A stretch of DNA of 64,000 nt from Chitinophagales bacterium (GCA_015654595.1 JAATGQ010000257.1:1-64000), one strand, 5' to 3'; shown: positions 34,648 to 44,405, counted from the first letter of the stretch. Notes: a model not told the origin generated them from the sequence alone. A program made the numbers and translations.

Positions 34648-35247
34648 TTAAAAAAGATGATCAAGGGCGGCGAGAGCGAGCAAAATAAGCGAGCCGGACC
34701 GGCCGGAAAGGTTGGTGCGGATGCTTTTATTAGCGGCGACCAGGTATTCTTTGACAGTCAGCGGGGAAATGCCCATTTGTTCTGCCGCCTTCTTATAAGT
34801 GTTGCCCTCTACCTTTACCAGCTGCCAGGCTCTTTGTTGCTGACGCGGGAGTTGTTTGATCACCTGGTGCAATATTCCTGAGAGCTCCTGGCTGTGCAGC
34901 TGCTGTTCGACGTGCTCATAGTATTCACTGACCAGCGTAATGTAGCGTTGTCTTAACTTCCTGTCGCGTTTGAGTCGACGGAAAAAGTCGTGGACAAGGT
35001 TGAGGGCTATCCGGTACATATAACCGGTAAAGTCTTCTGTGATGCCCCTGTTTTCCCGGTGCTGCCAGATACGGGTGAACAGTTCCTGTACCAGCTCTTC
35101 GGAGAGTTCGGAATCGCGGATCATTTTATTGATGTTCAGATAAAGGAGGGGGCTGTAGTGTCTGTAGAGGGTGGTAAAAGCCTCCTGGCTGCCGGATTGC
35201 ATGGCCTGCACCAGCGACGGTTCGTTATATAGAGGGGTATGGGGCAA
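34648..35247 (-). CDS. ECF RNA polymerase sigma factor of the PUL
   Basis: A sigma-70 family ECF factor that should activate the downstream locus when released by FecR. Region 2 is AFTTLYRHYSPLLYLNINKM to VQELFTRIWQHRE. Region 4 has LPRQQQRAWQLVKVEGNTYKKAAEQMGISPLTVKEYL (shown only as positions ~135-172), with a helix-turn-helix. TTG 35247 is the preferred start (199 residues): it lies ~20 bases after a promoter-like pair at 35271-35305. The longer open frame from 35433 would read through that promoter. ATG 35202 is a shorter alternative (184 residues). Confidence 0.85.
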   Translation of the reverse strand: MPHTPLYNEPSLVQAMQSGSQEAFTTLYRHYSPLLYLNINKMIRDSELSEELVQELFTRIWQHRENRGITEDFTGYMYRIALNLVHDFFRRLKRDRKLRQRYITLVSEYYEHVEQQLHSQELSGILHQVIKQLPRQQQRAWQLVKVEGNTYKKAAEQMGISPLTVKEYLVAANKSIRTNLSGRSGSLILLALAALDHLF

Positions 35248-35270
35248 TCTGGTCTTAACCTGTTTGCTGA

Positions 35271-35305
35271 TAAATATAGGCAAAATCACGAAATATGTAC
35301 AAAAA
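35271..35305 (-). promoter_or_regulatory. Promoter of the ECF sigma gene (TTTTTG - 21 bp - TATATTTA)
   Basis: On the minus strand TTTTTG (35305-35300) is followed by 21 bases and TATATTTA (35278-35271). This fits the Bacteroidetes TTTG / TAnnTTTG promoter arrangement, with the last base differing. Expected transcription start is near 35265, about 18 bases before the TTG start. Confidence 0.5.
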
Positions 35306-35456
35306 TTGTCAGGGAGGGACAATTTCGGGAAATTGCCAAAAAGTCTGGTGGGTATCAATAGCAAGGGCGGCAAGATCGGAGAGATCAACCCTGATAAGCT
35401 CGAATGCAACGCACTGAAGGCAGCATTTAACAATCATCAACGGTTATCCTGTTTTT

Positions 35457-38219
35457 TTAGAGACGGGCGGCGCGGAGCGTTTTTTTCAGATCGTTGAAAT
35501 ATCTGCAGTCGCCCCAGGTTTGTCTGTTACCGATGACATAGAGGCGTTTCTTTGCCCGGGTGACGGCTACGTTGAGCATATTGGGTGTTTCCGATACCCA
35601 TTGCCGGGCGCGGTAATTCTGTTGGTCGCTTCCAAGAACGAGAAATACAACGTCTGTCTCCTTTCCCTGGAAAGTATGGATGGTGCCCGATTTGATGGAG
35701 AACTGCTTGTTGCCTTTGAGATTTTCCCTGCAGTGCTTGGCGACAGCACGGAAAGGAGAAATGACGAATACTTCGCGCAGATCCGTTTTTTGCAGCAGGA
35801 CAGCGAGCATTTGCTGCAGGGTGTCGATCTCTTCTTTGACGACGTGTCTGTCTGTTACGGTCATGCCCCTTACGTCGATCCAGCAGCTCGCGGGATAACT
35901 CGGGTCTTCTTCTTCTGTGGTCAGCTTGACCATCTGGTTGTTGTACGCGATCCCGTTGGCGATGGAAAACATAGGTTCCTGACAGCGGCGGTGGGCACGC
36001 AGCGGAGTGCCTGTCCAGACTTCCGTCTCAGCTATGAGGATGTAGGAGCCGATCGGGGTGATACGATCGGCCAGCGTCTGCGCGGAACTCCGGAGCGGAG
36101 ACCAGCAGCTGTCTTCGAGGCCGTATTGGTCTTGCAGCAGCCGGGCCAGGCCTTCAGGGATCGTGACAACGGGTGGGATCTGAAGAGTATCGCCTATGAG
36201 GATACTTCTTTGCGCGCGCCAGATGGCTCCGCAGGCCGAGGCGGGAGAGGCTTGTCCGGCTTCGTCGAGCAGGAGCCAGCCGATAGAGCCTTTTCCCATA
36301 TTGACAAAGAGCCTTTCGATGGAAGCGAGGGTGGCCGAGGCCATCGGGACACAAAAGAAAAAAGTGCCCCACAGCGTCTCGCGTACATCCGGCGTCATTT
36401 TTTCCGGATGCTTGCCGGCGAGCATATCGACAAAGGCGTTCAGGTTTGCCCGGAAGGACTTCGCATTGGCTAGTATAGCGTACTCGTGCAGCTGCAGGCT
36501 TTTCAGGAAAATAGAGCTTTTGAGATGGTTGAGTTTCTTTGAGGAGTAGGGTGTTGTTTTATGGATGGTTTCGAGAGATTGTTGGAGGAAGTCCGGACCA
36601 GGGAGGTTTTCCGAAAAAATTTGGTATTGGGTAATGAGTTGTTCGTTTAACTGGCGCCATTTCTTTTGGATACTGGTATCGGGCGGACCTTTTTTCAGCC
36701 AGTTGTATAAAATGTCGTAGTGTTCTTTTGCAAGCTGGTTGAATTCCTGGTATTCATCCAGCAGCAGGGTCAGCTCTTTGGCGGCTGTTTTGAACCTGTC
36801 GATATACTGCTGCTTTTGTTGCGGGGTATTTCCTGCGTTGAGAGCGGCTTTGAAGCCTTTATCCCGGTCGAACCAAAAGCGGTTGTTGAATTGATTCCGA
36901 TTCGCTGCATTCCCGAGAACGGCGCTGATCATGGCCCAGCAGGGCCCCTCCTGCAGAAGATTCCAGGCTGTGTCGGCGAAGTAATTCGCTTCGGCGAAGG
37001 TTTTACTGTCGATGCTTTTCAGAGCAGGAAGTTCCCGGGAAAGGTTTTCGACGGCGCCGTTATTGTTGCTGGCGACGAGGATGCCATCATTGCCTGTCAC
37101 CTTTTCGTTATAGGTAAAGTATTCACAATATTGTGCGATCTCTTTTCTTTTAGCCTCGAACAGTTTTTCAGGATTGGAGACGGCGAGTCTTTTTGCCCGC
37201 CGGATGATAGCATCGGCGATGATCTCGCGCAGGAGGGTTGTTTTGCCTGTACCGGGAGGTCCGTTGATCCCCCACAGACCAGGTTGTTGTTGCAGATTCG
37301 ATAGGCTCAGATTGAGGGCTGCCAGCTGGGCGCTGTATAGACCGTGTTCGGGGGGAGAGGGCCAGCGGCCGGGGGGATGGAATTTTGGGTTGATAGAGGC
37401 GAAAAGACTTTCGGGAGTCAGCAGGTTGACACGATCGTTGAGATAGACTTTGGCGGAGATATATTGTTCCAGGGGGCGGCCATAGTTTTTTGGATCATTG
37501 ATCAGCCCGTTGAGATCGTTGAGGTAAAAGCTATTCATAAAGGGGGGATCGAATGCCGCCTTTTCGTGGGCTTCTTCTGAGATGCAGATGATGGAGGTGT
37601 CGATGGGGAGTAGTCGGGAGGCCAGCTCGTGCAGATCGTCAAGTTCCTTTTGCAGTTGGGCCCAGGTCAGGCGGGGAGATGCCTGGACTTCCGGCTGCCT
37701 GGGCTCTTCTGGCTCCCCGGACTCAATAGGCGCTGACTCCTGCACGGGTTGTTTTTCAGCTGTTCCAAATCGTTGGGAGTAATCAGTGTAGGCTTTTTTT
37801 AGAAGATCGTTGAGTTCGTCCGGTTTCCCTTTTTTCTTCAATATTTTCATTCCATAGGGAAAAGAGGCTCTTGCGTAGGAGCGTTCGATCGCTTTTCCCT
37901 GCTGGTCCACGACGATGGCAGCCAGGAAGGTGTTGCCGGAAAGGGGTTCCCGGTAGTCTTTGGAAACGGAGGAGACCAGTCTTTCAAGCTGCTGTATCAC
38001 GGTTTCCTTTGGCAGGGGGCAAAAGTATAACGTATGACGCCAGCGTTTATCTGATTGGGCATAGTCGAACTCGCCTTGTTCCCACGGGAGGCCGCTGCCT
38101 GGTTGGAGGGGTGTCCATTTTTTATCAGGATGACGGGAAACTGCAGGGAGATCAGGCATGTTAAAGGTTTCAATTGCCCGCCAGTATTTGAGTGTGTTTG
38201 CAATATGCGAAGAGGACAT
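35457..38219 (-). CDS. Superfamily 1 helicase, Upf1/DNA2-like (AAA_11 + AAA_12)
   Basis: A 920-residue putative DNA or RNA helicase. Motifs in order: Walker A GPPGTGKTT (320-328), motif II LLDEAGQASP (Asp-Glu-Ala-Gly), motif III GDTLQIPPVV, motif V TFQGKETDVVFLV and motif VI NVAVTRAKKRLYVIG. A long insertion (about residues 400-580) of helices separates motif I from motif II. The first ~250 residues are not a domain I recognise. It is encoded alone, next to the PUL and ending ~200 bases upstream of its sigma gene. A DNA repair, RNA or defence role is possible, but the sequence does not decide. Confidence 0.85.
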   Translation of the reverse strand: MSSSHIANTLKYWRAIETFNMPDLPAVSRHPDKKWTPLQPGSGLPWEQGEFDYAQSDKRWRHTLYFCPLPKETVIQQLERLVSSVSKDYREPLSGNTFLAAIVVDQQGKAIERSYARASFPYGMKILKKKGKPDELNDLLKKAYTDYSQRFGTAEKQPVQESAPIESGEPEEPRQPEVQASPRLTWAQLQKELDDLHELASRLLPIDTSIICISEEAHEKAAFDPPFMNSFYLNDLNGLINDPKNYGRPLEQYISAKVYLNDRVNLLTPESLFASINPKFHPPGRWPSPPEHGLYSAQLAALNLSLSNLQQQPGLWGINGPPGTGKTTLLREIIADAIIRRAKRLAVSNPEKLFEAKRKEIAQYCEYFTYNEKVTGNDGILVASNNNGAVENLSRELPALKSIDSKTFAEANYFADTAWNLLQEGPCWAMISAVLGNAANRNQFNNRFWFDRDKGFKAALNAGNTPQQKQQYIDRFKTAAKELTLLLDEYQEFNQLAKEHYDILYNWLKKGPPDTSIQKKWRQLNEQLITQYQIFSENLPGPDFLQQSLETIHKTTPYSSKKLNHLKSSIFLKSLQLHEYAILANAKSFRANLNAFVDMLAGKHPEKMTPDVRETLWGTFFFCVPMASATLASIERLFVNMGKGSIGWLLLDEAGQASPASACGAIWRAQRSILIGDTLQIPPVVTIPEGLARLLQDQYGLEDSCWSPLRSSAQTLADRITPIGSYILIAETEVWTGTPLRAHRRCQEPMFSIANGIAYNNQMVKLTTEEEDPSYPASCWIDVRGMTVTDRHVVKEEIDTLQQMLAVLLQKTDLREVFVISPFRAVAKHCRENLKGNKQFSIKSGTIHTFQGKETDVVFLVLGSDQQNYRARQWVSETPNMLNVAVTRAKKRLYVIGNRQTWGDCRYFNDLKKTLRAARL

Positions 38220-38563
38220 AGGTGTCGCCGTTAAGGATGAAAGCTGACGAATTTAGGAAATTCTGGAGATCAAATGATCTTTTTCATTTTGGCGCTGTTG
38301 GATGGGGGCGCAGGATATACCAAAAAGAAAACGCACACCAAATTAATGGTATGCGTTTTATTGACCCTGTGATTAAACCGAATATTTTCTTATAAATTAT
38401 CTGTTTTCATGATGTAAGTTACTATTGTAAATCCGCCTTCTTGTTACAGCAATCCGGGCAAACCTTACATAATTCACATCTGCAAATATCGTCGTGATGA
38501 ACTGGCTGCGTCCTGCGGCTGTGGAGTACCAACCCCAAAACGGGAAATTTTAAAGCGTAAATC
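38220..38563. other. 343-bp intergenic region
   Basis: This stretch separates the helicase gene start from the end of the CheB-CheR-kinase gene. It holds the terminator at 38328-38359 and, on the minus strand, an open frame ending at 38422 whose last ~35 codons are strikingly Cys-rich (C-x-C-x2-C-x2-C-x2-CC, then NKKADLQ). No ATG start lies within the gap, so it is not annotated as a gene. No promoter was recognised with confidence for the helicase. Confidence 0.6.
38328..38359 (-). terminator. Terminator downstream of the CheB-CheR-kinase gene
   Basis: The stem AAAACGCA-x-ACC / GGT-x-TGCGTTTT (one internal mismatch, 8-base loop) is followed on the minus strand by TTTTCTTTTTGG. It is about 205 bases after the stop codon. 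Confidence 0.65.
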
Positions 38564-41500
38564 TTATAATATGAGGGGCAGTAGAATGTGGAAACGGGAG
38601 CCTCCACCTTCATTGGGCTGCACATAGATCTCCCCTCCATGATTGGTTACAATGCGTTTGCATAGCGCCAGCCCGATACCGGTGCCTTCAAAGGTTGGCT
38701 GGGGATTCAAGCGCTGAAAGATAAGAAATACCCGATCGGCGAATAGGGGATCTATTCCGATACCCTTGTCGGAAAAGACGATTTCGCAATAGATGCGTTG
38801 TTTGTCGAGCTGTGGGTGGTCCTCTAGCTCTTCATGGGAAAGGGTATGGGAGGTAATATCGATCACAGGCGGCTCACCCGGCTTCACGAACTTCAGCGCA
38901 TTGCCGAGCAGATTGGTAAATAGCTGCTGCATCTGCAGCGAAACGGCAGGTACAACAGGAAGCGGATCATACCGGATGACTGCCTTCTTCTCCTCGATCT
39001 GCAGATCGTAGTCCATGATGACACCTTCGAGAATTGCAGACAGATCGGTAGGTTCGAAAGAATTTGCATCCAGTACTTTTGAAAAGTTCAGCACATCATG
39101 GATGAGATCCCCCATCCGTTTGGCGGACAGCGTTATCTTTTGAAGCAGGTCTTTCGTTTCGGCATCGATGTTTTCAGAATGCCGCTGATTGAGAATGGCC
39201 GCAAATGTCCTGATCTTCCGCAGTGGCTCCTGCAGGTCATGCGAGGCGATGGTCGCAAATTGTTCCAGGTTATCGTTGGATATTCTTAGCGCATCGTTGG
39301 CTTGTTTAAGACTGGCAGTGCGTTCGTCCACCTGCCGTGTCAACTCAGCAGAGAAACGTTTTTGTTCATCTTCCCTTTTTCGGGCTTCCGTAACATCTTC
39401 CATTGCCAGAAGGATCAGCTGTTCGGCATTGTCCTTCCGGAAGATGCGGGCGGCGTTGAGCAGCAGTATCCGTTCCTCGCTCCCGTTGGCCTTCACGCTG
39501 ACCTCGATGTCCCTGATCCGGGTATCACGTAGCAGGAGGGTACTCAGCGCGGTACGCAGTATAGGTTTATCCCATTCTCCCTCACCGAGGCTGAACAGTG
39601 ATCGTCCTTCCGTTTCCTCTTCGGAAGAGCCGAATTTCTCATAATAAGCCGCATTGGCTGTTTTCACCTGCATATTCCGGTCGAGGACCAGCAGCGGCTC
39701 GTGCATCGTGGCAATGATGCTTTCCGCATAGAGCCGGGAAATGTTGAGTTGTTCGTTGCGATCGTACAGTTCATGATTCAGCGTCGTAAGTTCTTCATTC
39801 GTGCTTTGGATCTCTTCCTTCGAAGTCTCTAACTCCTCATTCAGGCTTTGCAATTCTTCGCTTCCGGATAGCAGCTCTTCATTGGCGCTTTGCAGTTCTT
39901 CGATGACTGCCTCCTGGTCTTCCACGAAGCTGCGCATATTCTCCCTCAGTGCGTCAAGCTCTTTTTCCAGTTGCCGGTTTCGTTGGCCTTCCGCGCTGGC
40001 AGCCGGCTCTTCCAGCCTTACGGAAGGTTCGGGTACCACGCTTTTTGTGTCGGTAACAGCCCTGGAAAGGGCAACGAAAAGAATGAGATAATAGGGTTCC
40101 GCCGTATTCTGCAGGGGATGGACTTCTACTGTTATCCATTGCTGTTGCCCGTCACTTCCGATAAGGATATTGTCGCTTACCTGCGGTTGATGGGAGGTTT
40201 TTGCCTTATGCAGGACATTTCGAAGTTCGAATGCCAATCCGTCCCGGGTTAGCTTGAGCACATTAAGGCTGGGTTTGCCTGGACCTGGCTGAAGCCATCC
40301 ACTTGTCGGTCCTCGAAATTCTACGATATCCAACTGATCGTTCACCACAACGCCAGGCGGTGAGAAGCGTGACAGCAGGAAGTTGTCTGCGCTTTTCTGA
40401 AAGTCGTCCCTGCCGGGCTCTTTACGCAAAAGTTTTTCTGCGCCGGGGATCGAGTACTCCGCCCGGCCTGCGGCAACCGGGAGAAATTTTGCCGGTACCG
40501 ATTTTCGGGTATAGATCTTTTCCTTTCCGTCGAAAGGAAGAAAGAGATCGGTGGCAGGAGCAGTAGTTTCCGAATGGCCGAGCAGTAAAAAACCATTCTC
40601 CTTTAGCGCATAATGAAAGGTTGAAAGAGCCCTTTTTTGCAAAAAAGGTTCCATGTAGATCAGTACGTTGCGACAACTGATGAGATCCATCCGGGCAAAT
40701 GGCGGGCTCTTGAGAAAATTGTGATGAGCGAATACACAGATCTCGCGGATGGTCTTATTGACATGATAGCTTCCGGCTACTTTCTCAAAATACTTTTCCA
40801 ACAGTTCGTCGGGCACTCCGGCTACCTCATGCTTCGAATAGACCGCCTTTCTTGCAGTGGCTATTGATATTTCCGACACATCGGTCGAGAAGATCTGGAT
40901 GCGATAGCTATCGCTTGCCGGGCCCAGGTATTCGTAAAGAGAGATCGCAAGAGAATAGGTTTCCTGCCCGGTGGAACAACCTGCTACCCATATGCGAAGC
41001 GGAATCCCATTATTTTTACCACTGAACAGCACGGGTAGAATCGATTGCCGGACAGTTTCAAATGTGCCTGGATCACGAAAAAAGCCGGTGACAGGGATGA
41101 GCAGGTCCTGGTAAAGCAGGTCCTGCTCGGCAGGATTATCTTTAAAGAAGGCCAGGTAGGCATGCAGATCCTTTATCTTATTCAAGCCCATTCTGCGAAG
41201 GATTCGCCGCCGGATGGTCGTTTGTTTGTAATAGATAAAATCTGTCCCTTTTCTTATCCTTAGAAGAATCAGCAGTTGACGAAAAATCTCTTCTGCGGTG
41301 GGCTGGGCATCCGTATCACCGACTTCCCTTTTATAGAAGATGGCCGTCGATCTCAGCAATTGAGCGGGCATCTCTTCGGGGGGCAGTACGAAATCCACGA
41401 CGCCTGCGTCGATAGCGCTCTGCGGCATTCCATCGAAGGCTGCGGATTCCTGCACCTGCGCAAACGTGATTCCACCCTGCTCTTTGATGGCCTTAAGCCC

Positions 41501-41941
41501 CTCTGTCCCGTCGGAGGCCGTTCCTGACAGTACCACACCGATCGAATGTGGTCCATGGACTTCGGCCAGGGATTTGAAGAACAGATCGATCGGCAGCGTT
41601 TTCTTATTTTTCGGCCGCGCGCTCAGCTTCAGTCGTCCGTCATAGGCCGTCAACAGCTTATTGGAAGGTATGATATAGATATGGTCGGGTTCCACATGTA
41701 CATTATTCCTGATCTCTTCCACCGGGAGCGTGGTACTCTTCTGGAGGATCTCGGACAGCAAGCTCTCATGGCTGGGCGCAAGGTGCTGCACCAGGATAAA
41801 TGCCATGCCCGAAGGTTCGGGTATGGCGCCTATCAGCCGCTTAAAGGCCTCCAGCCCCCCGGCAGAAGCGCCGACGCCTACTACCGGGAAATCATTGGAG
41901 TGCGGCGTTTCAGGCGTATCTTTTTTTTTCGATCTGGACAT
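38564..41941 (-). CDS. CheB-CheR-PAS-histidine kinase fusion protein
   Basis: A 1125-residue cytoplasmic signalling protein. It begins with a CheB methylesterase domain (GVGASAGGLEAF with catalytic S26, H53 in VQHLAPSH, and the Asp in GTASDGTEGL). A CheR methyltransferase domain follows (~200-480; VAGCSTGQETYS binds SAM, and MDLISCRNVLIYM). Next come a long coiled coil (~640-720), a PAS domain, and a histidine kinase (H-box FATIASHDLQEPL, N-box LLGNALKF, G-box DKGIGID and GTGIGLALC). No CheA, receptor or response regulator gene lies next to it. Such fusions occur outside chemotaxis, and the function of the methyl cycle in them is unsettled. Confidence 0.92.
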   Translation of the reverse strand: MSRSKKKDTPETPHSNDFPVVGVGASAGGLEAFKRLIGAIPEPSGMAFILVQHLAPSHESLLSEILQKSTTLPVEEIRNNVHVEPDHIYIIPSNKLLTAYDGRLKLSARPKNKKTLPIDLFFKSLAEVHGPHSIGVVLSGTASDGTEGLKAIKEQGGITFAQVQESAAFDGMPQSAIDAGVVDFVLPPEEMPAQLLRSTAIFYKREVGDTDAQPTAEEIFRQLLILLRIRKGTDFIYYKQTTIRRRILRRMGLNKIKDLHAYLAFFKDNPAEQDLLYQDLLIPVTGFFRDPGTFETVRQSILPVLFSGKNNGIPLRIWVAGCSTGQETYSLAISLYEYLGPASDSYRIQIFSTDVSEISIATARKAVYSKHEVAGVPDELLEKYFEKVAGSYHVNKTIREICVFAHHNFLKSPPFARMDLISCRNVLIYMEPFLQKRALSTFHYALKENGFLLLGHSETTAPATDLFLPFDGKEKIYTRKSVPAKFLPVAAGRAEYSIPGAEKLLRKEPGRDDFQKSADNFLLSRFSPPGVVVNDQLDIVEFRGPTSGWLQPGPGKPSLNVLKLTRDGLAFELRNVLHKAKTSHQPQVSDNILIGSDGQQQWITVEVHPLQNTAEPYYLILFVALSRAVTDTKSVVPEPSVRLEEPAASAEGQRNRQLEKELDALRENMRSFVEDQEAVIEELQSANEELLSGSEELQSLNEELETSKEEIQSTNEELTTLNHELYDRNEQLNISRLYAESIIATMHEPLLVLDRNMQVKTANAAYYEKFGSSEEETEGRSLFSLGEGEWDKPILRTALSTLLLRDTRIRDIEVSVKANGSEERILLLNAARIFRKDNAEQLILLAMEDVTEARKREDEQKRFSAELTRQVDERTASLKQANDALRISNDNLEQFATIASHDLQEPLRKIRTFAAILNQRHSENIDAETKDLLQKITLSAKRMGDLIHDVLNFSKVLDANSFEPTDLSAILEGVIMDYDLQIEEKKAVIRYDPLPVVPAVSLQMQQLFTNLLGNALKFVKPGEPPVIDITSHTLSHEELEDHPQLDKQRIYCEIVFSDKGIGIDPLFADRVFLIFQRLNPQPTFEGTGIGLALCKRIVTNHGGEIYVQPNEGGGSRFHILLPLIL

Positions 41942-42121
41942 AAAGGCAGTAAGATTTTGGGCGAAAGATACGGGTAATATTGTATATTCTGCGGAATAAA
42001 AAGCAGCGAATTATGTAAGTATTCCGGTAAATGATATAAGTCGATATTCGGTTATACTATAACGTTTGTATCCTTATTCGGAAGGCCTGGTTATTGCAGA
42101 AACTTACATAAAATAACGATT

Positions 42122-44332
42122 ATGAGAAAAGGATTGATCGCATTGCTGCTGGTAGGGTTGACCCTTGCCGTGTCAGCACAAACCTATCCCGGTTATCGGA
42201 CCGGCAGTTACACCGGCGTTAACGGCGTCTTTTTCAACCCTGCTAATATCGCCGACAGCCGCTACAAATGGGACGTAAATGTTTTTGCTATCAACGGATT
42301 TGTCGGCACCAGCCAGTCGGGGCTTCGCTTCAGTGACATTACCCGGTCATTTAACAGCGATAGTCTGAAATCCAGGCTGCTTCGAGGAAATTCAAAGGTC
42401 AACAGTCTTGCCTACGTGGATGTGCTCGGCCCTTCCTTTATGATAGGTCTCACTCCAAAAACGACGATTGCATTTACCACCCGGTCCAGAGTTTTTGCAA
42501 ACGGCAGAGATATCGACGGCAATCTGGCAGGGGCCATTCTCGATGGGGGAACGACGAAGACGGGCGTCCCGTTCAACTTCAACACCAGCCAGATGATCCA
42601 TGCCACAGGATGGACGGAGATCGGAGTCTCCGTTGGACAGGTCTTCAGCAAAACGAACAGCAGGAATTTCTTTAAGGGAGGCCTTACACTTAAATATCTT
42701 GCCGGAACGGCCGACTCCTATCTGTCGACGACCGGTCTGGCCGGGACGGTTGCAGGGTCCGGCAGTACCTTTCTCACCGGGACTACCGGCGCTGTTGCCC
42801 TCAATACCACTGCAGCCGATTTCAGCAACTATAAGTTCAGTGATTTCTTCAAGTTTAACGGACATGGGGTAGGCGGTGATATTGGCTTTGTCTACGAATT
42901 ACGGCCAGCTGCGGACTACAGTATGTACGTCACAGACCGGTGGGCTGATCAGCATAGGCTTCGAATAGCCGTTTCGCTGATGGACATCGGCAGGATCAAA
43001 TTCGATCGCAATACGAATCAGGCCTCCAACTATACAGTGAATATCCCGCCTGGCGGCAGCTTTGCGCTGGACCAGTTTAAGGGTAAATCCGTCAAGGATT
43101 ACAAAGCCATTTTAGACGCGAGCCCTTACTTTACAGGTTCACCGCAGGGCAGTTCTTACCGGGTCAACCTGCCTACTACTATTCAGGGAGACATCGACTA
43201 CCGTGTTTCGGGCGGATTCGCTGTAGATCTGGCGGGCCAATTCACCACGACGAAAACAGGGTCATTCAATCTCTATTATTATAACTCCTATAGCCTGACG
43301 CCTCGTTGGGAAAATCATTTATTCAGTGTCGAGCTCCCGTTGAATTACAACCAGCTTACTCACTTCAATGCGGGTGTCGCATTCAGGGTCGGACCGTTCT
43401 TTATAGGTTCCGGCAGCGTTCTTTCGGCGTTGGTCCACGATTCCCGCCAGGCGGATCTCCATGTAGGCGTTCATTTCGGAATGCCTTACAAAAAGAAAAT
43501 AAAACCTGATACGGACAAGGATGGCGTATACGACGATGTAGATAAATGTCCCAATGTAGCAGGCCTCCGCCGTTACCAGGGCTGCCCCATCCCTGACACG
43601 GATGGCGATGGCATCAACGACGAGGAAGATTCCTGTAAGACTGTGGCCGGGGTGCGCCGGTATAATGGTTGTCCCATACCCGATACCGATGGCGACGGCG
43701 TTAATGATGAGGAAGATTCCTGCAAGACTATTGCGGGGCTGCCTCAATTCCATGGCTGCCCGGATAGCGATGGGGACGGCATCCCTGACAAGGACGATAA
43801 ATGTCCTACAGTAAAGGGCGTGGCTAAATACCAGGGCTGTCCTGTTCCGGACAGGGATCACGATGGCGTACCGGATGACGAAGACCTTTGTCCGGATGAA
43901 GCCGGCCCCGCTTCCAGCAAAGGTTGTCCCGTTGAAAAAGTGGTACTGCGTATCACAGCCAATTTCAAGAATATCCTTTTTGATTATGGCAAGGCAACGA
44001 TCCGGCCGGAATCCGATTCGATCCTGCGTCAGGGAGCCGCTGTGATGAACGACCAGATCCCGAATTCCAACTTCTATATCGACGGCTATACCGATAGTCG
44101 CGGAAGCGTGGCTGTCAATAAACGACTGTCGAAAGCCCGCGCACAAGCTGTCGCCAATGCCCTGATCGCTGGCGGTGTGGACAAACAGCGTATCATCGTA
44201 AGAGGATTTGGTAAAGACAATCCCATTTGTGATAATAAAACGAACGAAGGTCGTCAATGTAATCGCCGGGTGGAAGTGGTCATCCGTAATATTTCGCAGC
44301 ACCAGGAGCAAAAAGCCATCAGGGTAAACTAA
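42122..44332 (+). CDS. OmpA-family outer membrane protein with thrombospondin type-3 repeats
   Basis: A 736-residue outer membrane protein that ties the membrane to peptidoglycan. A signal peptide (1-20, ending AVSAQ) leads into a ~430-residue beta-rich domain of the DUF5723 kind (TGVNGVFFNPANIADSR). Five calcium-binding thrombospondin type-3 repeats follow (DTDGDGINDEEDSC pattern, ~460-610). The C-terminal OmpA domain is ILFDYGKATIRPES, then GYTDSRGS and NRRVEV. In the OmpA domain the residues that hold diaminopimelate (Asp of GYTDSRG and the NRRVEV Arg) are present. Stand-alone. Confidence 0.93.
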   Translation: MRKGLIALLLVGLTLAVSAQTYPGYRTGSYTGVNGVFFNPANIADSRYKWDVNVFAINGFVGTSQSGLRFSDITRSFNSDSLKSRLLRGNSKVNSLAYVDVLGPSFMIGLTPKTTIAFTTRSRVFANGRDIDGNLAGAILDGGTTKTGVPFNFNTSQMIHATGWTEIGVSVGQVFSKTNSRNFFKGGLTLKYLAGTADSYLSTTGLAGTVAGSGSTFLTGTTGAVALNTTAADFSNYKFSDFFKFNGHGVGGDIGFVYELRPAADYSMYVTDRWADQHRLRIAVSLMDIGRIKFDRNTNQASNYTVNIPPGGSFALDQFKGKSVKDYKAILDASPYFTGSPQGSSYRVNLPTTIQGDIDYRVSGGFAVDLAGQFTTTKTGSFNLYYYNSYSLTPRWENHLFSVELPLNYNQLTHFNAGVAFRVGPFFIGSGSVLSALVHDSRQADLHVGVHFGMPYKKKIKPDTDKDGVYDDVDKCPNVAGLRRYQGCPIPDTDGDGINDEEDSCKTVAGVRRYNGCPIPDTDGDGVNDEEDSCKTIAGLPQFHGCPDSDGDGIPDKDDKCPTVKGVAKYQGCPVPDRDHDGVPDDEDLCPDEAGPASSKGCPVEKVVLRITANFKNILFDYGKATIRPESDSILRQGAAVMNDQIPNSNFYIDGYTDSRGSVAVNKRLSKARAQAVANALIAGGVDKQRIIVRGFGKDNPICDNKTNEGRQCNRRVEVVIRNISQHQEQKAIRVN

Positions 44333-44354
44333 AAGCCTGGACTAATAAAAAATG

Positions 44355-44380
44355 GAATGGCCGTCATAAGACGGCCATTC
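44355..44380. terminator. Bidirectional terminator between OmpA and FabH-like genes
   Basis: A perfect 10-bp stem (gaatggccgt / acggccattc) with a 6-base loop in the 73-base gap between two convergent genes. Confidence 0.8.
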
Positions 44381-44405
44381 GCTATTAGGCAGAATTAAGG
44401 GATAT

